Part shown: positions 35,873 through 44,993 of the stretch, in pieces
Numbering within the stretch: the first letter of the stretch is position 1
Layout of the letters: each line of letters starts with the position of its first letter
DNA from: Paenibacillus castaneae
GTDB taxonomy: Bacteria; Bacillota; Bacilli; Paenibacillales; Paenibacillaceae
DNA length: 64,000 nt
Reading direction: 5' to 3'
Assembly (NCBI RefSeq): GCF_002884445.1
Contig: NZ_KZ614144.1
Span: 971,272 to 1,035,271 of the forward strand
Translations under genes and position numbers: made by a program
The notes under the pieces: model-generated
Told to the model about the DNA's origin: nothing
The model's database searches: none
Seen by the model: only the letters and a program-made list of their open reading frames with translations

Positions 35873-37321
35873 TTGGCTAACGCAGGTTATACAAATGCCG
35901 GGGGCGGGCATGGGAAGCAGATTCGCTTAAGCATAATGCTTAGTGCTGTTCTCACCCTCCTGTTCCTGGCAACAGGCTGCCGCTATACAGCTGCTCCTGC
36001 AGACCTGCTGCAGAAGCCTGCTATAGCGCCTGACAAGCAAGCTATTGTGCAGGCAATTGAAAAATCATTGCCATCATACAGCAAGCTGACACTTCCTGTT
36101 CGCGAGGAGCATATGGGAGCGATTCGCCTAATCGATGTAGACGGGGACGGTACAAACGAGGCTATCGTATCCTATTATAATGAATACAGCACACCTGAAC
36201 TTATGGTGTTCAAATATACGGCATCCGCTTGGAAGCCATGGCTGCTTATTCAGCAGCCGCTAGCCCGGCAAATCGAATGGTTGAAATTCGAGGATTTGGA
36301 TAAGGATGGCCAAAAGGAGCTTATAATAGGCTGGATTGGCGGTTTTGACAGTCCTAACGTGCTAGAAATTTACTCGTTCCAATCCAAGCCGATACGCAAT
36401 GAGTCGGGCAAGCTTACCATTCAGCCGATTGAATCTTTGCCCTATACGTATGCGGAATCAGGCGATTTAGATAATGATGGCAGATCAGAGCTTGTCGTTA
36501 TATCGGAAACCGGAACAAATCAAGAAATTGCCTTGCCGGAATATCAGTTGACCATTTACAAATGGACGAACAGAAAACTAAAGGAAGTCTACGGAGAATC
36601 CATTAATAATGGGGTAAATGCCTATGACCGTATATTGATTGGCCGGATATCTGAGCAGCATAGGGGAATTATTCTGGAAGCATCCACGGGCGCACATTCC
36701 TCTTATACGGCTATGTATGTATGGGAGAAAGGAAAGCTTCGACTGGTCTACCCGAACGAGTCAGAGGGAATCGAAGGCATAGTCGGCAAGCCTACCTACA
36801 GCCAAGACATTAATGGAGACGGCATCTTGGAGCTGCAATGGAGCAGAGAAGCTCCAGGCTATCCAGATGTTGCATACGCCTACTCCAAGTGGGTGAATGA
36901 TTGGATGCAATGGGATGGCCATGACGGGTTCAAAAAGATAACAGAGGAATTCACCGATTACCGATATGGGATCCAGATGCGCATACCTAATCAATGGCTG
37001 GGTCGCTATACGCTCCATAATGCGGACAATGAACTCTATGCTGTGGTAGCGATCGATTATTGGAATGAAGAGACAAAGGCAACCGCCAAGCTTGCAACCT
37101 TATATGCTGTTCCTCAAAAGCAGTGGGGCAGCGTTGAAGCAGGGTGGAGAAGCGAGTCCAAGTCCTTTCGACAAGTATTTACGGATAGCGGCAACGTATT
37201 TGTAACTTCGTTCGTGAAGGAAGCCCCGGCAGATGGGTCTGATGCAGACCGGAAAGCGTTCAGAGAAATGCTTGAGGCGGAAGCGGAGTTTACATCATCC
37301 CTAACGATTCGAAATGATTAA
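35873..37321 (+). CDS. Lipoprotein with VCBS/FG-GAP-like calcium repeats
   Basis: A ~482-residue protein. The start is probably TTG 35873, with GAGGAGG 8 bases upstream; an ATG at 35852 precedes that site. The signal ends in a LATGC lipobox. At least four DxDxDG-type loops recur about every 60 residues (DVDGDGTNEAI, DLDKDGQKELI, DLDNDGRSELV, DINGDGILEL), as in beta-propeller FG-GAP/VCBS proteins, and would bind calcium. It lies between a deacetylase and a two-component system on one strand, so it may help sense or monitor the wall. That role is inference. Confidence 0.75.
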   Translation: MANAGYTNAGGGHGKQIRLSIMLSAVLTLLFLATGCRYTAAPADLLQKPAIAPDKQAIVQAIEKSLPSYSKLTLPVREEHMGAIRLIDVDGDGTNEAIVSYYNEYSTPELMVFKYTASAWKPWLLIQQPLARQIEWLKFEDLDKDGQKELIIGWIGGFDSPNVLEIYSFQSKPIRNESGKLTIQPIESLPYTYAESGDLDNDGRSELVVISETGTNQEIALPEYQLTIYKWTNRKLKEVYGESINNGVNAYDRILIGRISEQHRGIILEASTGAHSSYTAMYVWEKGKLRLVYPNESEGIEGIVGKPTYSQDINGDGILELQWSREAPGYPDVAYAYSKWVNDWMQWDGHDGFKKITEEFTDYRYGIQMRIPNQWLGRYTLHNADNELYAVVAIDYWNEETKATAKLATLYAVPQKQWGSVEAGWRSESKSFRQVFTDSGNVFVTSFVKEAPADGSDADRKAFREMLEAEAEFTSSLTIRND

Positions 37322-37342
37322 GAGAAGAGCGGGTGTTGACCG

Positions 37343-38158
37343 ATGCGAATATTACTGTTAGAAGATGAGGAGTCCATCCGCGGATTCGTCCGAATTAATC
37401 TGAAGCGAAATGATATGGAGGTCATTGAGGCTGACAACGGTGAAGCTGCGCTTGAATATGCCGAAACGTTGGGGCCTTTTGATATTGCGCTGCTTGATGT
37501 CATGCTTCCGACTATTAGCGGATTCGAGGTATGTGAGCAGCTTCGCGAGCGATATCCGCGAATGGGTATTATTATGCTTACGGCAAAGTCGCAGGAGGAA
37601 GACAAAATTCATGGGCTTGAGCTAGGTGCAGATGACTATGTGCAGAAGCCATTCAGTCCAGGTGAGCTTATCGCCCGCATTAAATCACTCTATCGGCGGA
37701 TGAAGCCCGTTATAGGCCAGGAAGAGCCGGGGTCAAGCGGAGGCGCGGAAGAGACTCCGCTAGCTGCTGAGACATTAGAGGCGCAAGTTATGTCTCAGCT
37801 TCACATCCAATCGGGTCAAATTTCAGCGGCAAGAGCGGGTGCTCATCATGAATTGAGCGTACAGCCTTTCCGGCTTTCTATATCGGAGCGCAAGCTTTGG
37901 AAGAATGAGTGTGAGATTATTCTAACACCTACGGAGTGGGCGCTTGTCAGACTGCTGATGGAGCGAGTGGGCGAGAGTGTGAGTCGCGATCATATTTTGA
38001 CAGAGGTATGGGGCCGTTACTATGTTGGCGACTTGAAGGTCGTTGATGTAAACATCAGGAGAATTCGTCAAAAAATCGAGAAAAACCCATCAGATCCTTC
38101 CTTTATTGAGACGGTGTGGGGCTACGGCTACCGCTGGAAGAGGGGCGGAGACGAATGA
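37343..38158 (+). CDS. OmpR-family response regulator
   Basis: A 271-residue regulator. The receiver (1-~120) shows EDEES acidic pocket, the phospho-Asp in IALLDVMLP and KPF near its end. A long ~60-residue linker rich in Gly, Glu and Ala separates it from the winged helix (~175-270; LTPTEWALVRLLMERVGE, VDVNIRRIRQKI, TVWGYGYRW). The linker is longer than usual. It overlaps the kinase gene by ATGA. Target genes are not known, but the upstream wall-related genes are candidates. Confidence 0.93.
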   Translation: MRILLLEDEESIRGFVRINLKRNDMEVIEADNGEAALEYAETLGPFDIALLDVMLPTISGFEVCEQLRERYPRMGIIMLTAKSQEEDKIHGLELGADDYVQKPFSPGELIARIKSLYRRMKPVIGQEEPGSSGGAEETPLAAETLEAQVMSQLHIQSGQISAARAGAHHELSVQPFRLSISERKLWKNECEIILTPTEWALVRLLMERVGESVSRDHILTEVWGRYYVGDLKVVDVNIRRIRQKIEKNPSDPSFIETVWGYGYRWKRGGDE

Positions 38159-39549
38159 AGAGCGTGCAAACGAGAATGGTGTGGAGCTATCTGCTGCTCA
38201 TCGTGCTTGTCGTCAGCGTACTAGGCGGCGTGTTTGCGACTTTGATGTGGAATTACTATTACGGAAGTGCGCACAGCTCTGTTAAGCAAAGGGCTGAATC
38301 AGCATTAACGCTGCACAGCCGTTCACTCTCTTCGCTTACGGTGCAGGATCAGGTAGACTATATGCTCCAATATATGGTCGAAGGCGGTACAAGTCTGCAG
38401 CTTCTAGACAGCAAGGGACAAATTCGAATCGATTCGGATGGCTTCGCTCCGGATATTCGTTATACAACCGGGGATGTGAAAGCGGCTATTGCCGGGAATA
38501 CGGGCAGTTGGCGAGGCGTTGATCCGTACTACGGGGAACGTGTTATTTCCGTAACAATACCGCTGTGGAATGATGCCAAGGTCGTGTCGATGCTTCGTTA
38601 TTCTGCTTCACTAAAGCAGGTAGATGCTATGATTAGTCAGCTCATCCGGATGACAGTGGCGGTTGGTATTGGCGTCGTGCTGTTGTTTCTCGGCTTAAGC
38701 TTGTTTCTGGCGCAGCGGATCGTCAAGCCGATACGCGAGCTCACCCGTGCCGCGCGTTATATGGCTGAAGGAGATTGGACCCGGCGCGCGCTGCGCCGTA
38801 ACGATGATGAGATAGGCCAGTTGGCGGAAACATTTAATACGATGGTCATTGAGCTGAGCAAGAGGGAGAAGCTGAAGGATGATTTTATTTCTTCTATCTC
38901 CCATGAGCTTCGTACGCCGCTGACGTCCATTAAGGGCTGGAGTGAAACATTGAAGGAAAGCGAGCCAACAGAGGACGATGAAGAGGTTAAACTCGGCCTA
39001 TCTATTATTAGCAAGGAAACAGAACGATTATCGGGTCTTGTTGAGGATTTGCTGGATTTCTCCAAGCTATCGGCACGGACGATGGAGCTGCATACGGAGG
39101 TGCTTGATTTCAATAGCCCTGTGAAGGAGACCGTCAATCAGCTAGCCGTGCGAGAGGAACAGACACGCGTTCGACTATTGGCCGCCTATGGCAAAAGCCC
39201 TATTGTAGTGCGAGGGGATGCAAATCGTCTGAAACAGGTCATAATCAACCTCATAGACAACGCATTTAAATTTACACCCGCGGGCGGCACCATTCGAGTG
39301 GCGACCGCAATCGAGCAAGACTGGGCGAGGCTTGTCGTATCAGATACCGGCTGCGGAATCGATGGTGATGATTTATTGCATGTCACGGAGAAATTTTATA
39401 AGGGCAATACGGGACAAGGCGGGTCTGGACTTGGACTAGCCATATGCAAGGAAATAATAGAGCTCCACGGCGGTCAGCTAACGATTGACAGCGAACGCGG
39501 AGCTGGTACGGTTGTGACGATTCGAGTGCCGCTTATGCACGAAGCATAA
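38155..39549 (+). CDS. Membrane sensor histidine kinase
   Basis: A 464-residue partner of the regulator. Two membrane helices (~10-35 and ~165-187) bracket a ~130-residue extracellular sensor. HAMP follows (~188-240), then HisKA with the His in [17 protein letters not shown]. HATPase motifs are NLIDNAFKFTP, DTGCGID and GSGLGLAI. ATG 38155 overlaps the regulator stop. It resembles PhoR/YycG-style kinases, but the ligand is unknown. Confidence 0.93.
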   Translation: MKSVQTRMVWSYLLLIVLVVSVLGGVFATLMWNYYYGSAHSSVKQRAESALTLHSRSLSSLTVQDQVDYMLQYMVEGGTSLQLLDSKGQIRIDSDGFAPDIRYTTGDVKAAIAGNTGSWRGVDPYYGERVISVTIPLWNDAKVVSMLRYSASLKQVDAMISQLIRMTVAVGIGVVLLFLGLSLFLAQRIVKPIRELTRAARYMAEGDWTRRALRRNDDEIGQLAETFNTMVIELSKREKLKDDFISSISHELRTPLTSIKGWSETLKESEPTEDDEEVKLGLSIISKETERLSGLVEDLLDFSKLSARTMELHTEVLDFNSPVKETVNQLAVREEQTRVRLLAAYGKSPIVVRGDANRLKQVIINLIDNAFKFTPAGGTIRVATAIEQDWARLVVSDTGCGIDGDDLLHVTEKFYKGNTGQGGSGLGLAICKEIIELHGGQLTIDSERGAGTVVTIRVPLMHEA

Positions 39550-39569
39550 GCTTAAGCGGCCTTCGGTCG

Positions 39570-39689
39570 TCATTCTTTATAGAACAGCTGCTTGCGCTTA
39601 GAAACAACATATATGATCGCGATGACCACACCCGCTGCAATAAAGAAGGACAGCCAATGATTTTGCAGCCATTCAATCCACAAAGGCAA
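39570..39689 (-). CDS. 39-residue single-pass membrane protein
   Basis: A TTG at 39689 on the minus strand, with GGGGAGGTG 7 bases upstream, opens MPLWIEWLQNHWLSFFIAAG followed by VVIAIIYVVS and a basic tail KRKQLFYKE. The layout is one transmembrane helix with a positive cytoplasmic end. It fills most of the gap between the kinase and hydrolase genes and runs opposite to both. The strong ribosome site and coherent hydrophobic pattern make it a likely real small gene. No family was recognised. Confidence 0.6.
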   Translation of the reverse strand: MPLWIEWLQNHWLSFFIAAGVVIAIIYVVSKRKQLFYKE

Positions 39690-39901
39690 GTTCAAGCACC
39701 TCCCCATAAATTTTCCACCTGAATAGTATTCCCCTAAGAAAGATCAAAATATTGATAAACCGCCCACTGTACTATAATCGTACATCTTTGGCTATAAACA
39801 GGATTGACAGAAACGGAGGCAAAGTGCTATCATAAGTTCAATATCAATTCATAGTATACGGGTAGGAATTATTATATATACGTGTTCAGGAGGTTATATA
39901 G

Positions 39902-40723
39902 ATGGAAAAACAGTTAATTCTTCGGCATGATGGACTTGAACTGGCGGCAACGCTGCATTATCCGACGGACGGAAGCAAGAATGATTCAGAGAAGAAGCAA
40001 GCTATTATTATATGCCATGGATTTATAGGCTCACGCGTCGGAGTCGATCGTTTATTCGTCAAAACAGCGCGTGCATTGGCTGCTCAAGGCTCTTACGTAT
40101 TGCGCTTTGATTATGGGGGCTGCGGAGAAAGCGGGGGAGACTATGGCTCTCTGGGCTTCGACTCCATGGTTGACCAGACACGAACTGCAATTAATTATGT
40201 AGCAAGCATGGAATGCGTTGATCCGCTTCGAATCGTACTGCTCGGACACAGTCTTGGAGGCGCAGTAGCGATCATGACCGCCGTTAAGGACAAACGTGCG
40301 AAGAGGCTTGTACTTTGGTCTCCGGTTGCTTACCCGTTTAATGACATTGTTCGCATCGTCGGACGCAGCAGTTATGATGAAGCGGTGACGATAGGGAACA
40401 CAGACTTTCAAGGCTACACTTTGCAGCCTGTATTTTTTGAATCGCTGCTGCAGCACCAGCCTTTTCAAGCGGCAACGAAATTTGCCGGGGAAGTACTGCT
40501 TGTCCATGGTACGAGCGATGAGCTAATTCCTGTCGATTACAGCTTCCTCTACCAGAAGGTGTTCTGGACCCGTCATGAGGGGCTATGCGATAAGGAAATT
40601 ATATTTCAAGCGAATCATACGTATTCAAGCCGGAATCATCAGGAGGAAGCGATACGCGTGACCTCAGAGTGGCTGGATGGACTGGATAAGAAGCAAGAGG
40701 AGTGGCATCACTGGAGCATTTAA
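39902..40723 (+). CDS. Alpha/beta hydrolase (esterase-like)
   Basis: A 273-residue serine hydrolase. IIICHGFIGSRVG forms the oxyanion region, and the nucleophile Ser is in LLGHSLGGAVA (about residue 119). The Asp is in VHGTSDELIP and the His in ANHTYSSRNH. No signal peptide, so it is cytoplasmic. It resembles cinnamoyl-ester or acylpeptide-type esterases; the substrate is unknown. CAGGAGG precedes the ATG. It is a single gene with its own terminator. Confidence 0.9.
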   Translation: MEKQLILRHDGLELAATLHYPTDGSKNDSEKKQAIIICHGFIGSRVGVDRLFVKTARALAAQGSYVLRFDYGGCGESGGDYGSLGFDSMVDQTRTAINYVASMECVDPLRIVLLGHSLGGAVAIMTAVKDKRAKRLVLWSPVAYPFNDIVRIVGRSSYDEAVTIGNTDFQGYTLQPVFFESLLQHQPFQAATKFAGEVLLVHGTSDELIPVDYSFLYQKVFWTRHEGLCDKEIIFQANHTYSSRNHQEEAIRVTSEWLDGLDKKQEEWHHWSI

Positions 40724-40732
40724 GAAATAAGC

Positions 40733-40776
40733 GGGTCGTACGTGCTTTTATTACAAAAGCATGTGCGCCTTTTTTG
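40733..40776 (+). terminator. Terminator of the hydrolase gene
   Basis: GTACGTGCTTTT pairs with AAAAGCATGTGC around a 5-base loop, followed by a T6 run. Confidence 0.8.
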
Positions 40777-40966
40777 TGTATATGAGCCTTATCACTTGGA
40801 AGTGTTTGGAGGACGTTTGCGCTGGAGGTTTCTAAATATAACTTACTTATTCTGTTGAAGGAGCAACTTTTTTGTCGAGACAACCGTTAGTAAATGTGTT
40901 TAAATGGAAGTTAGATGGAAACGAATACAAGCTATTCATAGCGGAAAAAGGCAGGGTTGCTTACTT

Positions 40967-42031
40967 ATGGATAAACGATTGCGAATTTCGGTCAGCGCAT
41001 TGCTATTATCTTTTATTCTTATGTTCACAGCATGCAGTTCGGGAAATGGTGGCAAGGAGCAGCCGCAGGAAACAGGAGAAACGATCGATCCCATCAGTAC
41101 CGAGGAGGCTGCACCGCCGACGCCACCGCGACTTACAGCATCGCTCACGGGCTTGGAGAAAGAGGAGGGAGTAGAAGCTAGACCGATAGTCGTCATGATT
41201 AACAACTTTGCAGCTGCTCGTCCACAGTCCGGGCTTACGAACGCCGATGTGATATGGGAAGTGCTTGCAGAAGGCGGTATTACGCGGTTGATTGCCGTAT
41301 TTCAGAGCACGAATGCTTTGACGGATACGATTGGCCCGATTCGCAGCATTCGCCCCTACTTGATCGACATAGGCGATAGTTACGGGGCTATCCTAGCTCA
41401 TGCAGGAGCGAGCACAGACGGATACGATATCTTGCAGCATCAAGGAAAGCCGTATTTGGATGAAATATCGAATGCGGGCAGCTATTTCTGGAGAAGCAAG
41501 GATCGGAAGCCGCCGCATAATTTATATTCGAATTTGGAAAAGCTGCGCGCGGGTGTGGAGAAGAAGAAATACTTTACGGAGAAAGTTACTCCTGCCTACA
41601 CCTTTGCAGAGAACGGTTCAAACGAATCAGGTGTCCCGGCTTCAACGGTAACGATATCTTTTTTGCTGAAAAATTATAAGGTTGGCTATGAATACGATGC
41701 TGCAAGCGGTACATACAAACGATCAATCAATGATAAGCCTCATATCGATATGAATAATAATGAGCAGCTTACGGGAACGAATCTGGTTGTGCTCGGAGCC
41801 AACCACAAGACCTTAGATGATGAGGGCCGATTGGCGGTTAATTTGACGGAGGGCGGCTCGGCTCTTCTTTTCCAGAAAGGTAAGGCGATAGAGGCGGAAT
41901 GGGTTCGTGCTCCCGATGGCATGATTCGAATTGTGAAGAACGGGGCAGAGCTTGAATTGGTTCCAGGAAAAACGTTTTTTCACATCGTTCCGAACAAACC
42001 GACCTTTGCAGAACATATTACGTGGGTATAA
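40967..42031 (+). CDS. DUF3048 (YerB-like) lipoprotein
   Basis: A ~354-residue lipoprotein starting at ATG 40967 (MDKRLRISVSALLLSF) with lipobox MFTACSS. Two DUF3048 halves follow (RPIVVMINNFAAARPQSGL, LAEGGITRLIAVFQS, IGPIRSIRPYLIDI), the pattern of Bacillus YerB, whose function is unknown. A longer in-frame start at 40904 would put 21 polar residues before the signal and is rejected. An overlapping TTG frame with a better ribosome site starts at 40872 in another frame; see findings. Confidence 0.85.
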   Translation: MDKRLRISVSALLLSFILMFTACSSGNGGKEQPQETGETIDPISTEEAAPPTPPRLTASLTGLEKEEGVEARPIVVMINNFAAARPQSGLTNADVIWEVLAEGGITRLIAVFQSTNALTDTIGPIRSIRPYLIDIGDSYGAILAHAGASTDGYDILQHQGKPYLDEISNAGSYFWRSKDRKPPHNLYSNLEKLRAGVEKKKYFTEKVTPAYTFAENGSNESGVPASTVTISFLLKNYKVGYEYDAASGTYKRSINDKPHIDMNNNEQLTGTNLVVLGANHKTLDDEGRLAVNLTEGGSALLFQKGKAIEAEWVRAPDGMIRIVKNGAELELVPGKTFFHIVPNKPTFAEHITWV

Positions 42032-42090
42032 ATATAGCTTATTGGTTACACTATCAATACGATAGTGAATGGGCTATGGCTTCAGAACAG

Positions 42091-42123
42091 CGCAATCCTA
42101 TGACAGGATTGCGTCTTTTTTTT
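42091..42123 (+). terminator. Terminator of the DUF3048 gene
   Basis: CGCAATCCT (42091-42099) pairs with AGGATTGCG (42105-42113), followed by T8. Confidence 0.9.
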
Positions 42124-42160
42124 CTTTTTTTATGAAAATAAAAAATTTTTTTATTAAACA

Positions 42161-42192
42161 TTTACATTCTCTTAACAATTAAGATGTATACT
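42161..42192 (+). promoter_or_regulatory. PhoP-box-like repeats and -10 of the phosphate uptake operon
   Basis: TTTACA (42161-42166) and TTAACA (42172-42177) are spaced 11 bases start to start, as in PhoP boxes (TTAACA-like direct repeats). TATACT at 42187-42192 is a likely -10 without a normal -35, as expected of an activator-dependent promoter. Confidence 0.45.
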
Positions 42193-42256
42193 ATGTTAAG
42201 ATATTGTGGGCTCATAGCAGTGCGCCTAAACATCCAGTCAGGTAAAGGGGATTACG

Positions 42257-42868
42257 ATGTTCAAGAAAAAGGATATTTTCTTTAAGACGTTTGAGGATAT
42301 GGCTGATGCCATTGTTGAAGCAGTGGAGTATTTTTCGAAGGGTCTATCAGACTTATCAGATGTTGCTACTTTCGCCAAGACCATGAAGGAATACGAAAGC
42401 CAATGCGATAAATATACGCATACGATCTTGAAGGAACTGAACAAAACGTTCATTACTCCAATCGAGCGTGAGGATATTATGGCGCTTACGACTTCTCTTG
42501 ATGATGTGCTTGACGGCATTGAGGCATGTGCATCGCGGTTTGAAATGTACAATGTTCGTGAAAGTGACGAGTACATTACGAAATTCGGCGAAATTCTTGT
42601 TCGATCTGCACACGAAATCAAGAAAGCCATATACTTACTGACACAAAAAAAATTGCTAGCCATTCGTGAGATGAACATTGAGCTGAACGAGCTAGAGAAT
42701 CAAGCAGATGATCTGCTTCGGGTTTGCATCAAGAATTTGTTTGCAAATGTAACTGACCCAATTGAATTAATGAAGCGCAAAGAGCTTTATGAGATGCTAG
42801 AAGAAACGACCGACTTCTGCGAAGACGTTGCCAATACGCTGGAATCGATCATTATGCGTAACAGCTAA
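42257..42868 (+). CDS. DUF47 / PhoU-like accessory protein
   Basis: A 203-residue all-helical protein (YkaA type). FKTFEDMADAIVEAVEYF, ESQCDKYTHTILKELNKTFI and TPIEREDIMALTTSLDDVLD are the conserved stretches; the E/DxxxD pattern gives PhoU-like metal sites. Such proteins sit next to Pit transporters and tune them. The pit gene starts 24 bases downstream. Confidence 0.9.
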   Translation: MFKKKDIFFKTFEDMADAIVEAVEYFSKGLSDLSDVATFAKTMKEYESQCDKYTHTILKELNKTFITPIEREDIMALTTSLDDVLDGIEACASRFEMYNVRESDEYITKFGEILVRSAHEIKKAIYLLTQKKLLAIREMNIELNELENQADDLLRVCIKNLFANVTDPIELMKRKELYEMLEETTDFCEDVANTLESIIMRNS

Positions 42869-42892
42869 TCTAAAGAGTGGGAGTCTTAAAAA

Positions 42893-43885
42893 ATGGATCT
42901 ATTGGTTCTATGGATTGTTGTATTTCTAGCACTGTCATTTGATTTTATAAATGGATTTCACGACACGGCTAATGCCATTGCGACCGCTGTGTCCACACGC
43001 GCATTAAAGCCAAGGGTAGCCATTATCATGGCTGCAACGATGAACTTTCTTGGCGCGGTTACGTTTACCGGTGTTGCTGCGACCATAGGTAAAGGCGTTG
43101 CTAACCCAGCAGCATTATCGAACGGGGTAGCTATTGTAATTGCTGCACTAATTTCCGCTATCGCGTGGAATTTGATAACCTGGTGGTTCGGAATTCCTTC
43201 CTCCTCCTCGCATGCATTGATTGGATCACTAGCTGGAGCGGTTATCGGCGGCGCGGGTATTAGCAATATTAATTCCGAGGGATTAATTAAGATCGTTAAA
43301 GCTTTATTGCTCTCACCTGTACTTGCATTTGCAGCCGGCTTTATTATCATGTGGATATTAAAGCAGATATTTGCCAAATCAAGTCCGCATCAGGTGAATA
43401 AAGGATTTCGTTTCGCACAAATCTTAACAGCAGCATTCCAATCCTTCTCGCATGGTACGAATGATGCGCAGAAGGCGATGGGGATTATCGTATTCGCCCT
43501 CGTAGCTTCTGATATTCAAACTACGATGGATGTTCCGATGTGGGTTAAAATATCCGCAGCGACATCGATGGCACTCGGTACTTCAGTCGGCGGCTGGAAA
43601 ATAATCAAAACAATGGGCACCAAAATATTCAAAATTGAGCCAATTAACGGCTTTGCAGCAGATGCAGGCTCTGCAATCGTTATTTTGACAGCAACGATGC
43701 TCCATTTGCCAGTCAGCACAACTCACGTTATCACTTCTTCGATCCTTGGTGTAGGCAGCGCTAAACGCTTCTCCGCCGTCAAATGGGGAGTAGCAGGACG
43801 CATCGGAATCGCATGGGTAATCACAATTCCAATTACGGTACTCATGGCTATGTTCACCTACTGGATCGTTCAATTCTTCTTCTAA
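42893..43885 (+). CDS. pit: Low-affinity inorganic phosphate transporter
   Basis: A 330-residue membrane permease with ~10 helices. The PHO-4 family signatures are FDFINGFHDTANAIATAVSTR near the N-terminus and SFSHGTNDAQKAMG in the second half, with GIPSSSSHALIG and LPVSTTHVITSSI as paired loops. It imports metal-phosphate with protons. Co-transcribed with the DUF47 gene. Its terminator is the nested hairpin at 44203-44271. Confidence 0.93.
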   Translation: MDLLVLWIVVFLALSFDFINGFHDTANAIATAVSTRALKPRVAIIMAATMNFLGAVTFTGVAATIGKGVANPAALSNGVAIVIAALISAIAWNLITWWFGIPSSSSHALIGSLAGAVIGGAGISNINSEGLIKIVKALLLSPVLAFAAGFIIMWILKQIFAKSSPHQVNKGFRFAQILTAAFQSFSHGTNDAQKAMGIIVFALVASDIQTTMDVPMWVKISAATSMALGTSVGGWKIIKTMGTKIFKIEPINGFAADAGSAIVILTATMLHLPVSTTHVITSSILGVGSAKRFSAVKWGVAGRIGIAWVITIPITVLMAMFTYWIVQFFF

Positions 43886-44025
43886 GAGGCTGTGGCGGGA
43901 TTGTGGGGAAGGGCGACGTACCTTTGTAGGACGTAGACGTAGGTCCAAAGGTTGAACCTTCTAAGGACATGCCCGATGGAAGGATCCCCCAAAGGTCGAA
44001 ACCTTTGAGGTCGAACCTTCTGGAC

Positions 44026-44125
44026 GTACCTTCGTACCTCAGAGCGTAGCTTCGTACCTCAGAGCGTAGCTTCGTACCTCTGAACGTACCTTCTTACCTC
44101 TGAACGTACCTTCTTACCTCTGAAC
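44026..44125 (+). repeat. Five 20-bp tandem repeats
   Basis: Unit GTAGCTTCGTACCTCAGAGC, from 44026, repeats five times without spacers and drifts to GTACCTTCTTACCTCTGAAC. It is preceded by imperfect inverted scraps of CGTACCTTT/AAAGGT at 43915-44020. There is no coding frame. Confidence 0.9.
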
Positions 44126-44202
44126 GTACCTCCTATGAGGCAAACTCCGTTTTAGTGAGGATAAACTCACTAATTTGGCAGCTATACGAAGTTTTCAATG
44201 AG

Positions 44203-44271
44203 ATAGTGAGGAAAACCTCACTCGCCATGAACCTAGGTTCATGGGGAATGAGATTTACCTCACTATTTTTT
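44203..44271 (+). terminator. Nested palindrome, probable pit terminator
   Basis: ATAGTGAGG (44203-44211) pairs with CCTCACTAT (44258-44266), followed by a T run. Inside lies a perfect 20-bp palindrome CCATGAACCTAGGTTCATGG (44225-44244). GTGAGG/CCTCAC motifs recur from 44155 to 44320. Confidence 0.65.
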
Positions 44272-44377
44272 GTGTTCTCCATATGTAAGCCCCATAATAA
44301 GTGAGGCTGGCCTCACAGTTAGTGAGTTTCGTCGCGGATTTCGACTACACAGGGCGAGTCGGATGTGAGAGTGATGC

Positions 44378-44958
44378 GGATTGGTTACTCGGGAGCGCGA
44401 AACGAGCTGGATGTGCGCGTTGGAGTAACTGTTGAGTATGAAGTGACTTACGGATTGGTTACTTAGGAGCACGAAACGAGCTGGATGTGTGCATTGGAGT
44501 AACTGTTGAGTATGAGTGAATTGCGGATTGGTTACTTAGGAGCACGAAACGAGCTGGATGTGTGCATTGGAGTAACTGTTGAGTATGAGTGATTACGGAT
44601 TTGTTACTTAGGAGCGCGAAATGAGCTGGATGTGTGCGTTGGAGTAACTGTTGAGTATGAAGTGACTTACGGATTGGTTACTCGGGAGTGCGAAACGAGC
44701 TGGATGTGCGCGTTGGAGTAACTGTTGAGTATGAAGTGACTTACGGATTGGTTACTTAGGAGCGCGAAATGAGCTAGTTGTGCACATTGAAGTAACTGTT
44801 GAGTATGAGTGAATTGCGGATTGGTTACTTAGGAGCACGAAACGAGCTGGATGTGTGCGTTGGAGTAACCATTGTGTATGAGTGAATTACAGATTGTTGC
44901 TTAGGAGCGCGAAACGAGCTGGATATGCACAATGGATTAACAGTTGTGTATGAGTGGC
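44378..44958 (+). repeat. Eight ~73-bp tandem repeats
   Basis: Units begin at about 44378, 44452, 44525, 44597, 44671, 44745, 44818 and 44891. Consensus parts are GGATTGGTTACTTAGGAGC, then ACGAAACGAGCTGGATGTG and TTGGAGTAACTGTTGAGTAT. Copies abut with no unique spacers, so this is not CRISPR. Stops occur in all frames. Confidence 0.95.
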
Positions 44959-44993
44959 CTAAGGAGATTGCCGAACGGTGTCGAAGGTTGCAC

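Noticed and set aside
40904-40966. Longer N-terminus for the DUF3048 lipoprotein
   Set aside because: It would place 21 polar residues before the signal peptide; the ATG at 40967 gives a normal lipoprotein signal.
43583-43948. Minus-strand frame overlapping pit
   Set aside because: Shadow of the conserved transporter; its ends run into repeat DNA.
44378-44958. CRISPR array
   Set aside because: The 73-bp units abut directly with no unique spacers, are too long and too variable, and no cas gene is present.
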